Source: Paenibacillus luteus (GTDB lineage: Bacteria > Bacillota > Bacilli > Paenibacillales > Paenibacillaceae). From it: a stretch of DNA of 64,000 nucleotides. Positions 38,206 to 47,136 of the stretch are shown one piece after another. The position numbers and the translations under genes are program-made. Positions within the stretch are counted from its first letter, which is position 1; each line of letters opens with the position of its first letter. The stretch covers positions 62,001 to 126,000 of the forward strand of contig NZ_SKCD01000016.1 of assembly GCF_006542765.1 (NCBI RefSeq). The letters run 5' to 3'. Below the pieces are notes generated by a model. The model was not told where the DNA came from. It ran no database searches and saw nothing but the letters and a program-made list of their open reading frames with translations.

Positions 38206-38272
38206 AAAAAAAATCACCCTTATTTTAGAGTGAAGGGCCCGCTGCGCTTATCAGCAGCGCAGCCGAGCCCTT
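38206..38272 (-). terminator. Hairpins and terminator after the GH3 gene
   Basis: Just after the GH3 stop, AAGGGC / GCCCTT encloses a GCTGC / GCAGC element. A second hairpin follows on the minus strand, TCACTCT-AAAATA-AGGGTGA, then TTTTTTTTA. This separates the MFS-GH3 transcript from the downstream GH78 operon. Confidence 0.7.
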
Positions 38273-38279
38273 ACGTCCT

Positions 38280-40556
38280 TCAGATCTCCTGCTTCACTGC
38301 AGCGTTGAACTGCTCCAGCAGCTGGCTTAAAGTGTCTTCTGTCATCGCCCCTCCTGTAAATGGAAGCAGAGCACGCAGCGGCATATAACGCATGGCCGCG
38401 AGCATCATATCAGAAGATACCGCATCTGAGGGGCCGGACTGAGGCGCCATACTTTGCAAATACTGCAGGATAGGCGCAGTCTTGGGATTAGCCATTAGCT
38501 CTCCAAGCGTGGAATTACGATGGTATACCGGCACCCTTTCAAGCGTTGAAACGACATGTACCGAAGCTTCAAGCTGAATATCGCGCGATGATTTACCTAC
38601 AAGAATACGATAATCTCCGGTTTCTGCTTCCCAATCCCCGAGAGACGGGTTGTAACTGGCAAAGCTTCGCTTATTTAGGGAGAAACAGATCGTCTGCTCT
38701 TCGCCTGGCTCAAGCGTAACCTTCGCGAAACCCTTAAGCTCTTTCTCTGGCCGAATCATGCTGGACTCCTCATCCTTAACATACAACTGAACAATTTCCT
38801 GACCTCGGCGTTCCCCCGTATTCTTGATCGTTACCGTTACATCAATCATTTCTAGATCAGTAATTTGTGCATGGCTTACATGCAATCCAGAGTAGTCAAA
38901 GGTTGTATAGCTAAGTCCGTAACCAAATGGGAACAATGGTTTAATATCTTTGGCATCATAATAACGGTATCCAACAAACAATCCCTCTCGGTATTCCACA
39001 CGATCGCCCTCACCGGGAAAATTGAGGTATGAAGGGTTATGTCTGAGGCTGGCAGGGAACGTTTCAGCCAGCTTGCCGCTCGGATTGGCTTCGCCAAACA
39101 AGAGATCAGCTATGGCTCCGCCCGCCGCTTGTCCGCCCAAATAGCCCTCAAGCACCGCTTTGGCCTGTGGCAGCCACGGCATGACAACAGGCGCACCGTT
39201 GCTAAGCACAACGACAATATTGGGCTGAACCTGAGCAATCTCCGCAATCAATCGCTGTTGATTAAGCGGCAAGTCTAGATGACTGCGGTCATAGCCCTCC
39301 GATTCATATCGGTCAGGCAAGCCTACGAATAACAATGCGATAGTAGAGGAAGCCGCTTGACGTTTTGCTTCATCAATCAATTCTTCATTAATGTCATCCA
39401 ATTCCAGATCATAGCCTTGAGCATAGACAACAGTGGCCGCATCGCCTGCAAGCTTAACGATTTCCTGATAAGCATGATCTAAGCGTGTTGGCTTAATATG
39501 TGAGCTTCCGCCGCCTTGATAGCGTACCTTATCAGCCATTGCTCCAATTACAGCTATTTTTTCATTTTTTTCCAAAGGCAGAATTGCATCCTCATTTTTC
39601 AGCAAAACCATCGTTTCTCTGGCCGTTTCCCGCGCCAGCGTGTGATGTGCCGCTTGATCATATTCAGCGCCGAATTGACGATTGTCTGCTGCCTTGAATA
39701 TAACCGTAAGCAAGCGTTCAACCGATTCGTCCAACACAGTGACATTAAGCTTTCCGGAAAGGACAGCATCAACAATTTTTTGCTGTCCGACACCGTGGCT
39801 AGCCGGCATCTCCAGCTCCATGCCAGCGGCAACGCTAGCGACCGCTTCGTTGACAGCTCCCCAATCGGATACTACAATGCCGAGATGTCCCCATTCCTCT
39901 TTCAAAATAGATGTCAGCAAGCTCGCGTTTTCCGAACAATATTCACCGTTGAGCCGATTATAAGCAGACATGACGGTCCATGGCTGCGACTTCTTGACTG
40001 CAATCTCAAAACCAGTCAAATAAATCTCGCGAAGCGTCCGTTCATCGACAACAGCATCAGTCGTCATACGGCGATGTTCTTGATTGTTGACGGCAAAATG
40101 TTTCAACGAAGTGCCTACTCCTTGGCTTTGTACACCTGCGATATGTGCAGCTGCCATTTCTCCAGTCAAATAGGGATCTTCGGAAAAATATTCAAAATTA
40201 CGGCCGCAAAGCGGTGAACGTTTGATATTGGCTCCAGGTCCTAGCAAAATAGCTACATCCTCGGCCTGGCTTTCTTTGCCCAGCGCTTCCCCAACGCGCT
40301 GCACAAGCTCGCGGTTCCATGAGCTTGCCAGTCCAGCAGCAGACGGAAAGCAGGTTGCAGGAACGCTTTCATTCAATCCAAGATGATCAGATGGCCCCTT
40401 CTGCTTGCGTACGCCATGCGGACCGTCTGTCAATGTAATAGAGGGAATCGACAGCCTGTCTATGCCTTTTGTTGTCCAGAAGGAATCTCCTGAGCATAAT
40501 CCGGCCTTTTCTTCCAGCGTTAGTTGCTCCACCAATTGCTTAATGTCTCGTTTCAC
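38280..40556 (-). CDS. Cytoplasmic GH3 beta-glycosidase with C-terminal form of the recurrent domain
   Basis: Intracellular retaining GH3 enzyme (beta-glucosidase or xylosidase type; no signal peptide). N-terminal barrel with [21 protein letters not shown] and the nucleophile Asp (~230) in [10 protein letters not shown]-terminal alpha/beta sandwich (~310-520); FnIII-like domain (~555-655). The last ~80 residues, from [20 protein letters not shown], are a longer and more divergent version of the domain shared by other enzymes here, with a Met- and Leu-rich middle. It starts with GTG after AAAGGAGAG and lies 52 bp after the MFS transporter gene, so imported sugar and hydrolase are co-expressed. 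Confidence 0.9.
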   Translation of the reverse strand: MKRDIKQLVEQLTLEEKAGLCSGDSFWTTKGIDRLSIPSITLTDGPHGVRKQKGPSDHLGLNESVPATCFPSAAGLASSWNRELVQRVGEALGKESQAEDVAILLGPGANIKRSPLCGRNFEYFSEDPYLTGEMAAAHIAGVQSQGVGTSLKHFAVNNQEHRRMTTDAVVDERTLREIYLTGFEIAVKKSQPWTVMSAYNRLNGEYCSENASLLTSILKEEWGHLGIVVSDWGAVNEAVASVAAGMELEMPASHGVGQQKIVDAVLSGKLNVTVLDESVERLLTVIFKAADNRQFGAEYDQAAHHTLARETARETMVLLKNEDAILPLEKNEKIAVIGAMADKVRYQGGGSSHIKPTRLDHAYQEIVKLAGDAATVVYAQGYDLELDDINEELIDEAKRQAASSTIALLFVGLPDRYESEGYDRSHLDLPLNQQRLIAEIAQVQPNIVVVLSNGAPVVMPWLPQAKAVLEGYLGGQAAGGAIADLLFGEANPSGKLAETFPASLRHNPSYLNFPGEGDRVEYREGLFVGYRYYDAKDIKPLFPFGYGLSYTTFDYSGLHVSHAQITDLEMIDVTVTIKNTGERRGQEIVQLYVKDEESSMIRPEKELKGFAKVTLEPGEEQTICFSLNKRSFASYNPSLGDWEAETGDYRILVGKSSRDIQLEASVHVVSTLERVPVYHRNSTLGELMANPKTAPILQYLQSMAPQSGPSDAVSSDMMLAAMRYMPLRALLPFTGGAMTEDTLSQLLEQFNAAVKQEI

Positions 40557-40608
40557 GAATAAATCTCTCCTTTAATTTAAAGTCCGCTTCAGGTTCGACT
40601 AATAGATC

Positions 40609-41967
40609 TTACAACTTATGATTTCTTCGATTCTCCAAATCGTTTAAAATCTGGACATATTGCTTCTCTAAAGAGAAATTAAATAGTAGAAACGCTATGA
40701 GAATGTAGACGATAATAGGAATATAGATATTAAAGCCAATTATCATCTGCATAGCCGCCTCTCCCTGTTCAGCAGCACCTTCCTTGTAATTCCCCCATGC
40801 CAGCATCCAGCCGATTAACGCGGTGCCGATTGCTGTACCAATCTTCTGTCCAAAGCTGCTGACGCTATTGGTAAGCCCTACAATTCGCTGTCCATGTTTC
40901 CATTCCCCATACTCAATGGTATCTGTCAACAGCGGCATAATCACAATCATGAGTGGAATCATACCGAAGGATTGCAGAATTGAACCAACAAGACCCAGAG
41001 ATATGCTCTCTACATCCAGCAGGCGAAGCAGTGCTCCCGCAATACCAATAACGAGCCCGATTATTGCCGTATTTCGTTTGCCAATTCGTTTCATGACTGG
41101 TCCTGAGCCTAGGAAGATAACAACAACTGGAATAAATCCGATCGCCCCCATGATGCTTACTAGATTTACGTTGCCCCAAATGTATTTGGCATAGTACATA
41201 CCGGACGTTGTGGAAGAGGCGAATAAGATATTAGCGAGTAAGCCTACGGCTACAACGATTACCCAATACTTGTTCGTCACAAGCAGCCTTAGCCCTGACC
41301 AAAGCGAATATGATTTTTTGATTTCACCGAGTTCTTTCAAATGGCTTGTATTGTATTTTTCCTTGGTGGAACGGAAGGCGATGTAGATACCCACGGCGGC
41401 CATCAGTCCATAAATGGAAGCAAGAAGCGTCCACTGCAGACGCCCTCCTCCCATAGCATTTACAATCGGAACAAAGCCAATCGCCACAGCCATACCTGCC
41501 AGATAACCAAAGCCCGCCCGGTAAACCCCCATCAACGCCCGATCCTGCTGGCTGCGTGTGGTTAAAGCCATAAGGCTGTTGTACGGAATAGAGGTCGGAG
41601 TATACACACAAATAAAAAAGAGCAAGTTTGTGATTACGGCATAAGTTACCTTTACCCCGGAGCTTAAATCAGGCACACTAAAGAGCAGAAAGATTGAAGC
41701 AAGCATCGGTAGGATCATCCACAACAGCCACGGCTTCGCCTGGCCATGCCTTGACTTCGTGCGATCAATCAATATGCCCATTCCAACATCTGCGAATGCA
41801 TCCAGAAGCTTGGTAAACATCAGAATCGTTCCAACAATTGCGGCCGAAACGCCGACAATATCCGTATAGTAATACATCATCATACCCACAAGTCCCGTGC
41901 TGATGTTTAAGGAAAATTGCCCCATCGCGTCTCCTGCAAGACTACGGTTCGTTCGTTCTCTTGACAC
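40609..41967 (-). CDS. GPH-family (MelB/YicJ/XynP-like) glycoside transporter
   Basis: 452-residue major facilitator of the glycoside-pentoside-hexuronide:cation symporter family with 12 predicted helices. Diagnostic segments are DAFADVGMGILIDRTKSRHGQAKPW (quoted in parts: DAFADVGMG, DRTKSRHGQ) after TM2 and IEYGEWKHGQR in the second half. It imports small glycosides, complementing the ABC importer. GTG start after AGGAGGAAGAGAA. First gene of a two-gene operon with the GH3 enzyme; its promoter carries the shared 21-bp direct-repeat operator. Confidence 0.9.
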   Translation of the reverse strand: MSRERTNRSLAGDAMGQFSLNISTGLVGMMMYYYTDIVGVSAAIVGTILMFTKLLDAFADVGMGILIDRTKSRHGQAKPWLLWMILPMLASIFLLFSVPDLSSGVKVTYAVITNLLFFICVYTPTSIPYNSLMALTTRSQQDRALMGVYRAGFGYLAGMAVAIGFVPIVNAMGGGRLQWTLLASIYGLMAAVGIYIAFRSTKEKYNTSHLKELGEIKKSYSLWSGLRLLVTNKYWVIVVAVGLLANILFASSTTSGMYYAKYIWGNVNLVSIMGAIGFIPVVVIFLGSGPVMKRIGKRNTAIIGLVIGIAGALLRLLDVESISLGLVGSILQSFGMIPLMIVIMPLLTDTIEYGEWKHGQRIVGLTNSVSSFGQKIGTAIGTALIGWMLAWGNYKEGAAEQGEAAMQMIIGFNIYIPIIVYILIAFLLFNFSLEKQYVQILNDLENRRNHKL

Positions 41968-42007
41968 TTCTCTTCCTCCTATAAAACGATCTCGTTGTTA
42001 TAAGATA

Positions 42008-42064
42008 AGTGTAAGACTAGAGCGGGTTTGCCGATATAACGCGTTTTGAACTTTACATATCGCG
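42008..42064 (-). promoter_or_regulatory. MFS-GH3 promoter with two-site operator
   Basis: Reading toward the gene: distal site CGCGATATGT, then 21 bp later proximal site CGCGTTATAT, then exactly 20 bp, then -10 TACACT. No TTGACA-like -35 is present; the proximal site lies over that position, as in class II activation by AraC-type regulators. The distal site also lies within CTTTACAT-N6-ATGTAAAG, an 8-bp inverted repeat. Confidence 0.65.
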
Positions 42065-42161
42065 ATGTAAAGATTACAAGGCAGACAATCAGATGAAAGA
42101 GAATGCCTGACATTGCGTCTTTACTTCTGTTTATTCAAAAATTAAAAATCGCATTACAATG

Positions 42162-43148
42162 CTAATCTAGCGGAATTGCCTTGAGATCAAAATTCAATTG
42201 TTCCATTACCTCTTGCGAAGCAATTTCCCCGCCCCATTCGTTGATTTGTCGAATAGAGACCTGTAAAGCATCCTGCAATTGCGGGCTATTTTCCAGCATC
42301 GGAAGTGCCTGATAGATTAATGTTTTGCAAGCTGGATTTTTTAATAGAACGCCCAGTTGAACATCTATATCATATTCGCTGATATTTTCATCCAACAGAA
42401 TATCCTGATCTGATGCAAATTCACCGAACACCTTTTTTAGCCATGAGATACACAGATCAAACCATTTTGCCGCGTCGCCATCCACCATTGAACGCAACCC
42501 TCCTGATGTAACCGGAGCTGCAAGTGATAGGCCATGTACACCGTTCCGAAATATATGCAAGTCGAATGGTACCTTGAACTGCTCCAAAGCGGAAGCCAAA
42601 GCCAAAGCATTGTTTACCGGTACCAGCGTATCCTCGAAGGTATGAAATATAAAAGCCGTCGGCGTTGCCGCGTCTACGGCCGTGTCTATACCCGGCAATG
42701 GCGAGGGAAATATGCTGCTCGTTGTCGCCAGGATTTGAGGATATCCCAATATCATGGCATCCGGACGAATGCGTCCCATCGTGCCTAATGCCGAAGCCAA
42801 ATGCCCGCCTGCCGAGAAGCCGCATACTGCCACCTTAGTTGGGTCAACACCCCATTGCTGGCTATTGTCGCGAATAAGCTCAAGCGCTTCTTCCGCATCA
42901 TTCAAAGGCTTTGGGAAACAGGCATTGTGATTCAATGAGTACCTCAGTACAAACGCTTGGTATCCCTCAGCCAAAAATGCCATTGCCACCGGCTCAGCCT
43001 CTCGATCTGAACATCCACGGTAAGCGCCGCCTGGAAAAATCAGAATCGCGGGCCGATTGTGGGTATTCCGCATTTCGTTCGACTGGTCGAGCAGATAAGC
43101 GGTCAAAGTAACATTTTCATTTGTTAAAGAGCGAGTTATTAGTCTCAT
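42162..43148 (-). CDS. Acetyl-esterase-like alpha/beta hydrolase with C-terminal recurrent domain
   Basis: Cytosolic esterase of the Axe/BD-FAE (esterase/lipase) type that would deacetylate imported oligosaccharides. The oxyanion loop is ILIFPGGAYRGCSDREAEP, the nucleophile Ser (~111) is in CGFSAGGHLAS, the Asp in FHTFEDTLVP and the His in NGVHGLS. The catalytic domain ends near residue 255. The last ~72 residues, with QLGVLLKNPACKTLIYQALP, are a copy of the recurrent helical domain. The start at MRLITRS is set by GGAAGGATTCT; 17 further upstream codons are open but lack a site. It follows the binding protein gene of the same strand with a hairpin in the gap. Confidence 0.88.
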   Translation of the reverse strand: MRLITRSLTNENVTLTAYLLDQSNEMRNTHNRPAILIFPGGAYRGCSDREAEPVAMAFLAEGYQAFVLRYSLNHNACFPKPLNDAEEALELIRDNSQQWGVDPTKVAVCGFSAGGHLASALGTMGRIRPDAMILGYPQILATTSSIFPSPLPGIDTAVDAATPTAFIFHTFEDTLVPVNNALALASALEQFKVPFDLHIFRNGVHGLSLAAPVTSGGLRSMVDGDAAKWFDLCISWLKKVFGEFASDQDILLDENISEYDIDVQLGVLLKNPACKTLIYQALPMLENSPQLQDALQVSIRQINEWGGEIASQEVMEQLNFDLKAIPLD

Positions 43149-43204
43149 AGAATCCTTCCATTCGTTATAAGATTTGTATCTTTCGCTGAACGGTCCCATT
43201 AAAT

Positions 43205-43243
43205 GACAGAAAGGCTATGGTTTGAACCCAGAGCCTTCCTGTC
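43205..43243 (-). other. Hairpin between the binding protein and esterase genes
   Basis: On the minus strand GACAGGAAGGCT pairs with AGCCTTTCTGTC (one G-T pair) around a 15-nt loop, followed by ATTTAATG, not a strong T-run. Likely a partial terminator or stabiliser lowering esterase relative to binding protein. Confidence 0.55.
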
Positions 43244-43249
43244 GCATTG

Positions 43250-44959
43250 CTATTTCTTAACGGTAGCGTACCACTCATTAACTTCCTTGGTGATGTCATC
43301 CCCGCCAGACGATTTCCATTTCTGAACGAACGTATCAAATTCCTCAACTGGCTTTTTGCCATAAATAATCTCGATATACGTATCCATTTGCATTTTAGTA
43401 AGTAGTTCTTTTCTTGATAGCATTGTCTTCGTAGACGGTCCTTGGAAGTATTCCGGTACGTCGGTATCGGTCTGCTCGGTCCCAACCAGAATCGCTTTGG
43501 TTGTGAAATGTTCAAGTGGATTGGTATCGTCAATGCCTAAAATGCCTGTCGGAGCGAGCGCGGCAAGATCTGCGTTCGTCAAAGCTTCGCCTTTTGCCAT
43601 TTTAAGGTTGGCCTCTAGCCTTTTGGAAGGATAAACAGCATCTGCGCCTGCAATCGTGTATTTCATCGTTGGGGTTTTTCCACCTGGAATCTGCTTTTCG
43701 TCCATGTTCGCTTTCCCATCCTGAATGATATAATCGTAGCCATCCTGAAACCCTTTGAAAATGAAGGGATCATCTGAAATGTACGAATCATACAGAGCGT
43801 TCTGATAATGGAAGAACGCTTGCAAAGCTTCTTCAGAGATATCCTTGCTGATTAGTATCGCGCTGGAATACGGATTCCCTACCGTACGCATATTTTCACT
43901 GTTGACTCCTTTAGGCAGCGGGTATGAATTATAAATCGCCGTAGGATTGGAAGCCAGCAGCATGGAGCCCGGGTACACCATCATCCAGCTCTCGCCACCC
44001 AGCATACCCACTTTTCCTGCCGTTACGTTCTCGGCCACCTTATTGAAATCATGGAGCGCTATATCGCTCGCGATAAAACCCTTGTTCTTCCACTCGTTTA
44101 ATTTCCCGAGAGCCGTCTTGACCCCTGGCTGAATGGAGCCATATTGTAGATTGCCGTCAGCGCTTGGATACCATCTCTCCGGTATGGCACCAAATAGGCC
44201 AAAAATCCATGAGGAGTCTCCCATCGGAGCCCCCAGCATTTGATCTTTCATCGCTATCTCCAACCCTACCGTATCTTTCTTTCCGTTACCGTCTGGGTCT
44301 TGGTTAACGAAGGCATCCATCAGTGCCTCCATCTCCTCCAATGTATTCGGTGCCTTCATATTGAGCTTATCCAACCAATCCTGACGAATCCAGAGAGTCG
44401 ATTGGGTTCCCATGGTCGGCCTAAGCACAGGAATTGCAAATTTCTTTCCATCCTTCATAAACGGATACCATGCTGTGGGATCGTCATTAACAGCAGCCTT
44501 CCACGTATCCGAAGCATACTTGTCGAACGCTTCCGTTACATCCAGCAACTTGCCTGAATCGATAAACGTATTAATTGTATTCGCCTGATTGGCAACGAAC
44601 AGGTCTGGCATTTTGTCCCCGGAGGAAAGCATCAGCTTCAGCTTGGTATCGTAGGAACCGTCTCCGGAAGCCGAGGTCCATAAGGTCTTCAACTCCACGC
44701 CCAGTGTCTCCTTCGCCCAACGGGTATGAACATTATCCATGTAGTTTTCGCCATTTTTGAATTTGACAGTCGGGTCCTCACCTCTCACCATCGTGATCGT
44801 TACGGCAGGTTCGATTTTGCCATCAACGATTTTCAGCTCTGCCGACTTTTCTGGCTGTTTCGTATTTCCCGGCTCATTGCCGTTGCTGCATGCGATTACA
44901 GAGCTGAAGCTAAGAGCCAAAACGAGACTGGTGAAAATGATTTTTTTCTTATTTCGCAT
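43250..44959 (-). CDS. Sugar ABC transporter substrate-binding lipoprotein (LplA-like)
   Basis: Binding lipoprotein of the second ABC importer. Type II signal peptide with lipobox S-V-I-A-C, Cys24, then a Gly/Asn/Glu tether. The mature part shows QDPDGNGKKDTVGLE, the Ca-loop-like segment common in this family. The frame is open for 66 more codons upstream, but MRNKKKIIFTS is the start because it has GGGGGTATACAAA before it and yields a proper signal peptide. It has its own promoter with operator and an overlapping cre-like site, so it is both part of the permease operon and separately driven. Confidence 0.9.
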   Translation of the reverse strand: MRNKKKIIFTSLVLALSFSSVIACSNGNEPGNTKQPEKSAELKIVDGKIEPAVTITMVRGEDPTVKFKNGENYMDNVHTRWAKETLGVELKTLWTSASGDGSYDTKLKLMLSSGDKMPDLFVANQANTINTFIDSGKLLDVTEAFDKYASDTWKAAVNDDPTAWYPFMKDGKKFAIPVLRPTMGTQSTLWIRQDWLDKLNMKAPNTLEEMEALMDAFVNQDPDGNGKKDTVGLEIAMKDQMLGAPMGDSSWIFGLFGAIPERWYPSADGNLQYGSIQPGVKTALGKLNEWKNKGFIASDIALHDFNKVAENVTAGKVGMLGGESWMMVYPGSMLLASNPTAIYNSYPLPKGVNSENMRTVGNPYSSAILISKDISEEALQAFFHYQNALYDSYISDDPFIFKGFQDGYDYIIQDGKANMDEKQIPGGKTPTMKYTIAGADAVYPSKRLEANLKMAKGEALTNADLAALAPTGILGIDDTNPLEHFTTKAILVGTEQTDTDVPEYFQGPSTKTMLSRKELLTKMQMDTYIEIIYGKKPVEEFDTFVQKWKSSGGDDITKEVNEWYATVKK

Positions 44960-44999
44960 TTTGTATACCCCCAATTTATAAATAGCTGCTTGCCTTTTT

Positions 45000-45056
45000 A
45001 TTGTAATAGCGCTTTCAAGTCGTGAATATAACGATAATGAAAGATGCGATAGCGGT
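45000..45056 (-). promoter_or_regulatory. Binding-protein promoter with two-site operator and overlapping cre-like site
   Basis: Reading toward the gene: distal ACCGCTATCG, 21 bp later proximal ATCGTTATAT, 20 bp, then -10 TACAAT. Within the 20-bp gap and -10 lies TGAAAGCGCTATTA (45004-45017), matching the cre consensus TGWAARCGYTWNCW at 13 of 14 positions. This predicts activation by the AraC-type regulator and repression by CcpA at one promoter. Confidence 0.65.
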
Positions 45057-45071
45057 ATCTTAACTTGCCCT

Positions 45072-45947
45072 TTATTCTTTAACTGCTCCAATAACGATGC
45101 CCGCTGTGAAAAACTTTTGCAGAACAGGATAAATAAATAAGATCGGCAGTGCCCCAATCAACACCTGGGCAGCCCGAATGGAACGGTTATTGATCTTGGC
45201 GATTTCATTCACATTGCCGGCATCGACAATGGGAACCGCAATCAGCGATTTCAACAGTGTACTAAGCGGAACGTTGTCCCCTCTCATATAAATCGATCCC
45301 ATAAACCATTCATTCCAATCATTTACGACCATGAACAGACCAACGGTAGCCAGAACAGGCAGCGACAGCGGCAGAAACATTCTAAAGAACACCTGCCAGT
45401 GATTGGCCCCATCTATAAAGGCTGACTCTTCGATTTCTTTAGGCAGCGCTTTGAAAAAATTCATAATCAGGATCAGATAAAAAACATTAACGACTCCAGG
45501 AAGGATAAGTGCCCAGATTGAATTATACAATCCGATTTTGGTAACGAGCAGATACGTAGGGATCAGCCCGCCGTTAAAAAGCATCGCGACAATGAACAGT
45601 CCGACAAAGCCCTTGTAGCCAGCGATGCCGTCCCTTCCTCCCCCCTTGGACAATACATAAGCTGCCATACAATTAATGATTAAAGAAAGAGCCAAACTCA
45701 AAGCCGTTCGCTGCACGGAAAGCCATATGGAAGGCAGAAATACAGGATTTTCCAGCGCTTTTGAATAGGAATTAAAGTTTAACTCAATCGGAAGAAAGGT
45801 AACCTTGTTTGCCATAACTGCCGTGCTTGAGCTTAATGATATCGCAATGACATGAAGCAATGGAACAATACAGATGAGCGCCAGCAAAACCATCAGAACA
45901 TTGTTGAAGCTCTGGAACCAGCGTTGAGGCTTTGAAGTAACTTGCAT
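45072..45947 (-). CDS. Carbohydrate ABC transporter permease (LplC/YtcP type)
   Basis: 291-residue MalG-like permease with six predicted helices and the EAA loop EESAFIDGANHWQVFFRMFL. C-terminus FFTAGIVIGAVKE is typical. AAGGGGGATT precedes the ATG, and it lies 11 bp after the partner permease gene. Confidence 0.92.
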   Translation of the reverse strand: MQVTSKPQRWFQSFNNVLMVLLALICIVPLLHVIAISLSSSTAVMANKVTFLPIELNFNSYSKALENPVFLPSIWLSVQRTALSLALSLIINCMAAYVLSKGGGRDGIAGYKGFVGLFIVAMLFNGGLIPTYLLVTKIGLYNSIWALILPGVVNVFYLILIMNFFKALPKEIEESAFIDGANHWQVFFRMFLPLSLPVLATVGLFMVVNDWNEWFMGSIYMRGDNVPLSTLLKSLIAVPIVDAGNVNEIAKINNRSIRAAQVLIGALPILFIYPVLQKFFTAGIVIGAVKE

Positions 45948-45958
45948 GAGAATCCCCC

Positions 45959-46885
45959 TTAGAAAATTTTGTAATCTGCTACCTTGTAGGCTACCCTATA
46001 TGCTCCCATAATAAGGATTAGGCTGACGATGGATTTGAATAAGCCTACGGCTGTAGAGAAGCTATAATTACCGTCAATTAAACCAACTCGGTAAACGAAT
46101 GTATCAATAATATCGCCTTTCTCATAGACGAGAGGATTATACAAATTGAAAATTTGATCAAAGCCTGCATTCAGCACCTGGCTTAACGAAAGCGTAAGCA
46201 CGACGGCCATCGTGGGAATCATCGAAGGCAGCGTAATATGCAGCACCTGCTTCCATTTTCCGGCCCCGTCCAGCTGTGCCGCTTCATAAAGTGCTGGATT
46301 AATGCCAGCCATTGCTGCCAGAAAGATGATCGAACCGTATCCAAATTCCTTCCATACCTCGCTCGAGACGACCGTAAAGAGGAACCAGTTGTTATCTCCT
46401 AGAAAAAAGATTGGCTTAATGCCCATCCCCTGCAGCACCTGATTGACCAGACCAGTGTCCGGGTTAAGCAACTCCACGAAAATACCGCCAAGCACGACCC
46501 ATGAAAGAAAGTGAGGCAGGAACACGAACGTTTGAACGGTGCTTCTCAGCGCCTTGCGCCGGACCTCATTAATAAGCAGAGCAAAGCCCAGAGTAGATAC
46601 AAAACCAAAAAACATCTTTAGTACCGCAATTCGCAGCGTATTCCAGATCACCTGAACACTGTCAGGATACTCAAATAAAAATTTGAACTGATCCAAGCCC
46701 ACCCAATCTGAATTCAGAATGCCATGATATGGCTTATAGTCTTGAAAAGCCATGACCAATCCACCCATCGGCATATAAACAAAGATTAGGACAAGCAGGA
46801 CAGCGGGTATAAGCATCAGATAAAGCTGCCAGCTGTCCTTCCTTCGTACTATTTTTCCCCTGTGTTTCTTAGCTGCCATTTCCAT
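45959..46885 (-). CDS. Carbohydrate ABC transporter permease (LplB type)
   Basis: 309-residue MalF-like permease, EAA loop YEAAQLDGAGKWKQVLHITL, about six helices and a basic N-terminus. The start MEMAAKKHRGK is chosen because TAGGAGGATTTTC precedes it; six more upstream codons are open without a site. First gene of the second ABC operon, divergent from the third YesM/YesN pair, which is the natural regulator. Confidence 0.92.
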   Translation of the reverse strand: MEMAAKKHRGKIVRRKDSWQLYLMLIPAVLLVLIFVYMPMGGLVMAFQDYKPYHGILNSDWVGLDQFKFLFEYPDSVQVIWNTLRIAVLKMFFGFVSTLGFALLINEVRRKALRSTVQTFVFLPHFLSWVVLGGIFVELLNPDTGLVNQVLQGMGIKPIFFLGDNNWFLFTVVSSEVWKEFGYGSIIFLAAMAGINPALYEAAQLDGAGKWKQVLHITLPSMIPTMAVVLTLSLSQVLNAGFDQIFNLYNPLVYEKGDIIDTFVYRVGLIDGNYSFSTAVGLFKSIVSLILIMGAYRVAYKVADYKIF

Positions 46886-46924
46886 GAAAATCCTCCTACA
46901 CAATAAAATTTTATCGATGGCTTT

Positions 46925-46981
46925 AGTGTAAGGGCAGAATCATTTCCTGGATATAATGCAATGCAAAGGGTTGATACCGTT
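46925..46981 (-). promoter_or_regulatory. Permease promoter with two-site operator
   Basis: Reading toward the gene: distal AACGGTATCA, 21 bp later proximal TGCATTATAT, 20 bp, then -10 TACACT. The -10 lies about 40 bp before the start codon. Same geometry as the MFS, binding-protein and GH78 promoters. Confidence 0.6.
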
Positions 46982-47068
46982 TTCTTAACTTGTCTAGACT
47001 TGAGGATATCGTTTTACAAACATTCGTTATTCATTCTTAAGATTCCGGTCTGAAGAGGCGACGGAGCG

Positions 47069-47097
47069 TTGTAAACAGCCACGCTTATGCCTACAAT
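47069..47097 (+). promoter_or_regulatory. Sigma-A-type promoter of the third kinase/regulator pair
   Basis: TTGTAA, 17 bp, TACAAT, about 40 bp before the kinase ATG. Unlike the enzyme promoters it has a recognisable -35, fitting constitutive low expression of the regulators. Confidence 0.55.
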
Positions 47098-47136
47098 AAG
47101 GGTAAGCTACAGAAACATCAAAAAGGAATCGGTGCC

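Noticed and set aside
39516..40217. 233-codon open frame on the plus strand
   Set aside because: Antisense to the well-supported GH3 gene; the composition is that of a shadow frame.
42051..42072. 8-bp inverted repeat CTTTACAT-N6-ATGTAAAG as a separate palindromic operator
   Set aside because: It overlaps the distal site of the shared direct-repeat operator, which is supported by other promoters; the palindrome is unique to this promoter, so it is only noted there.
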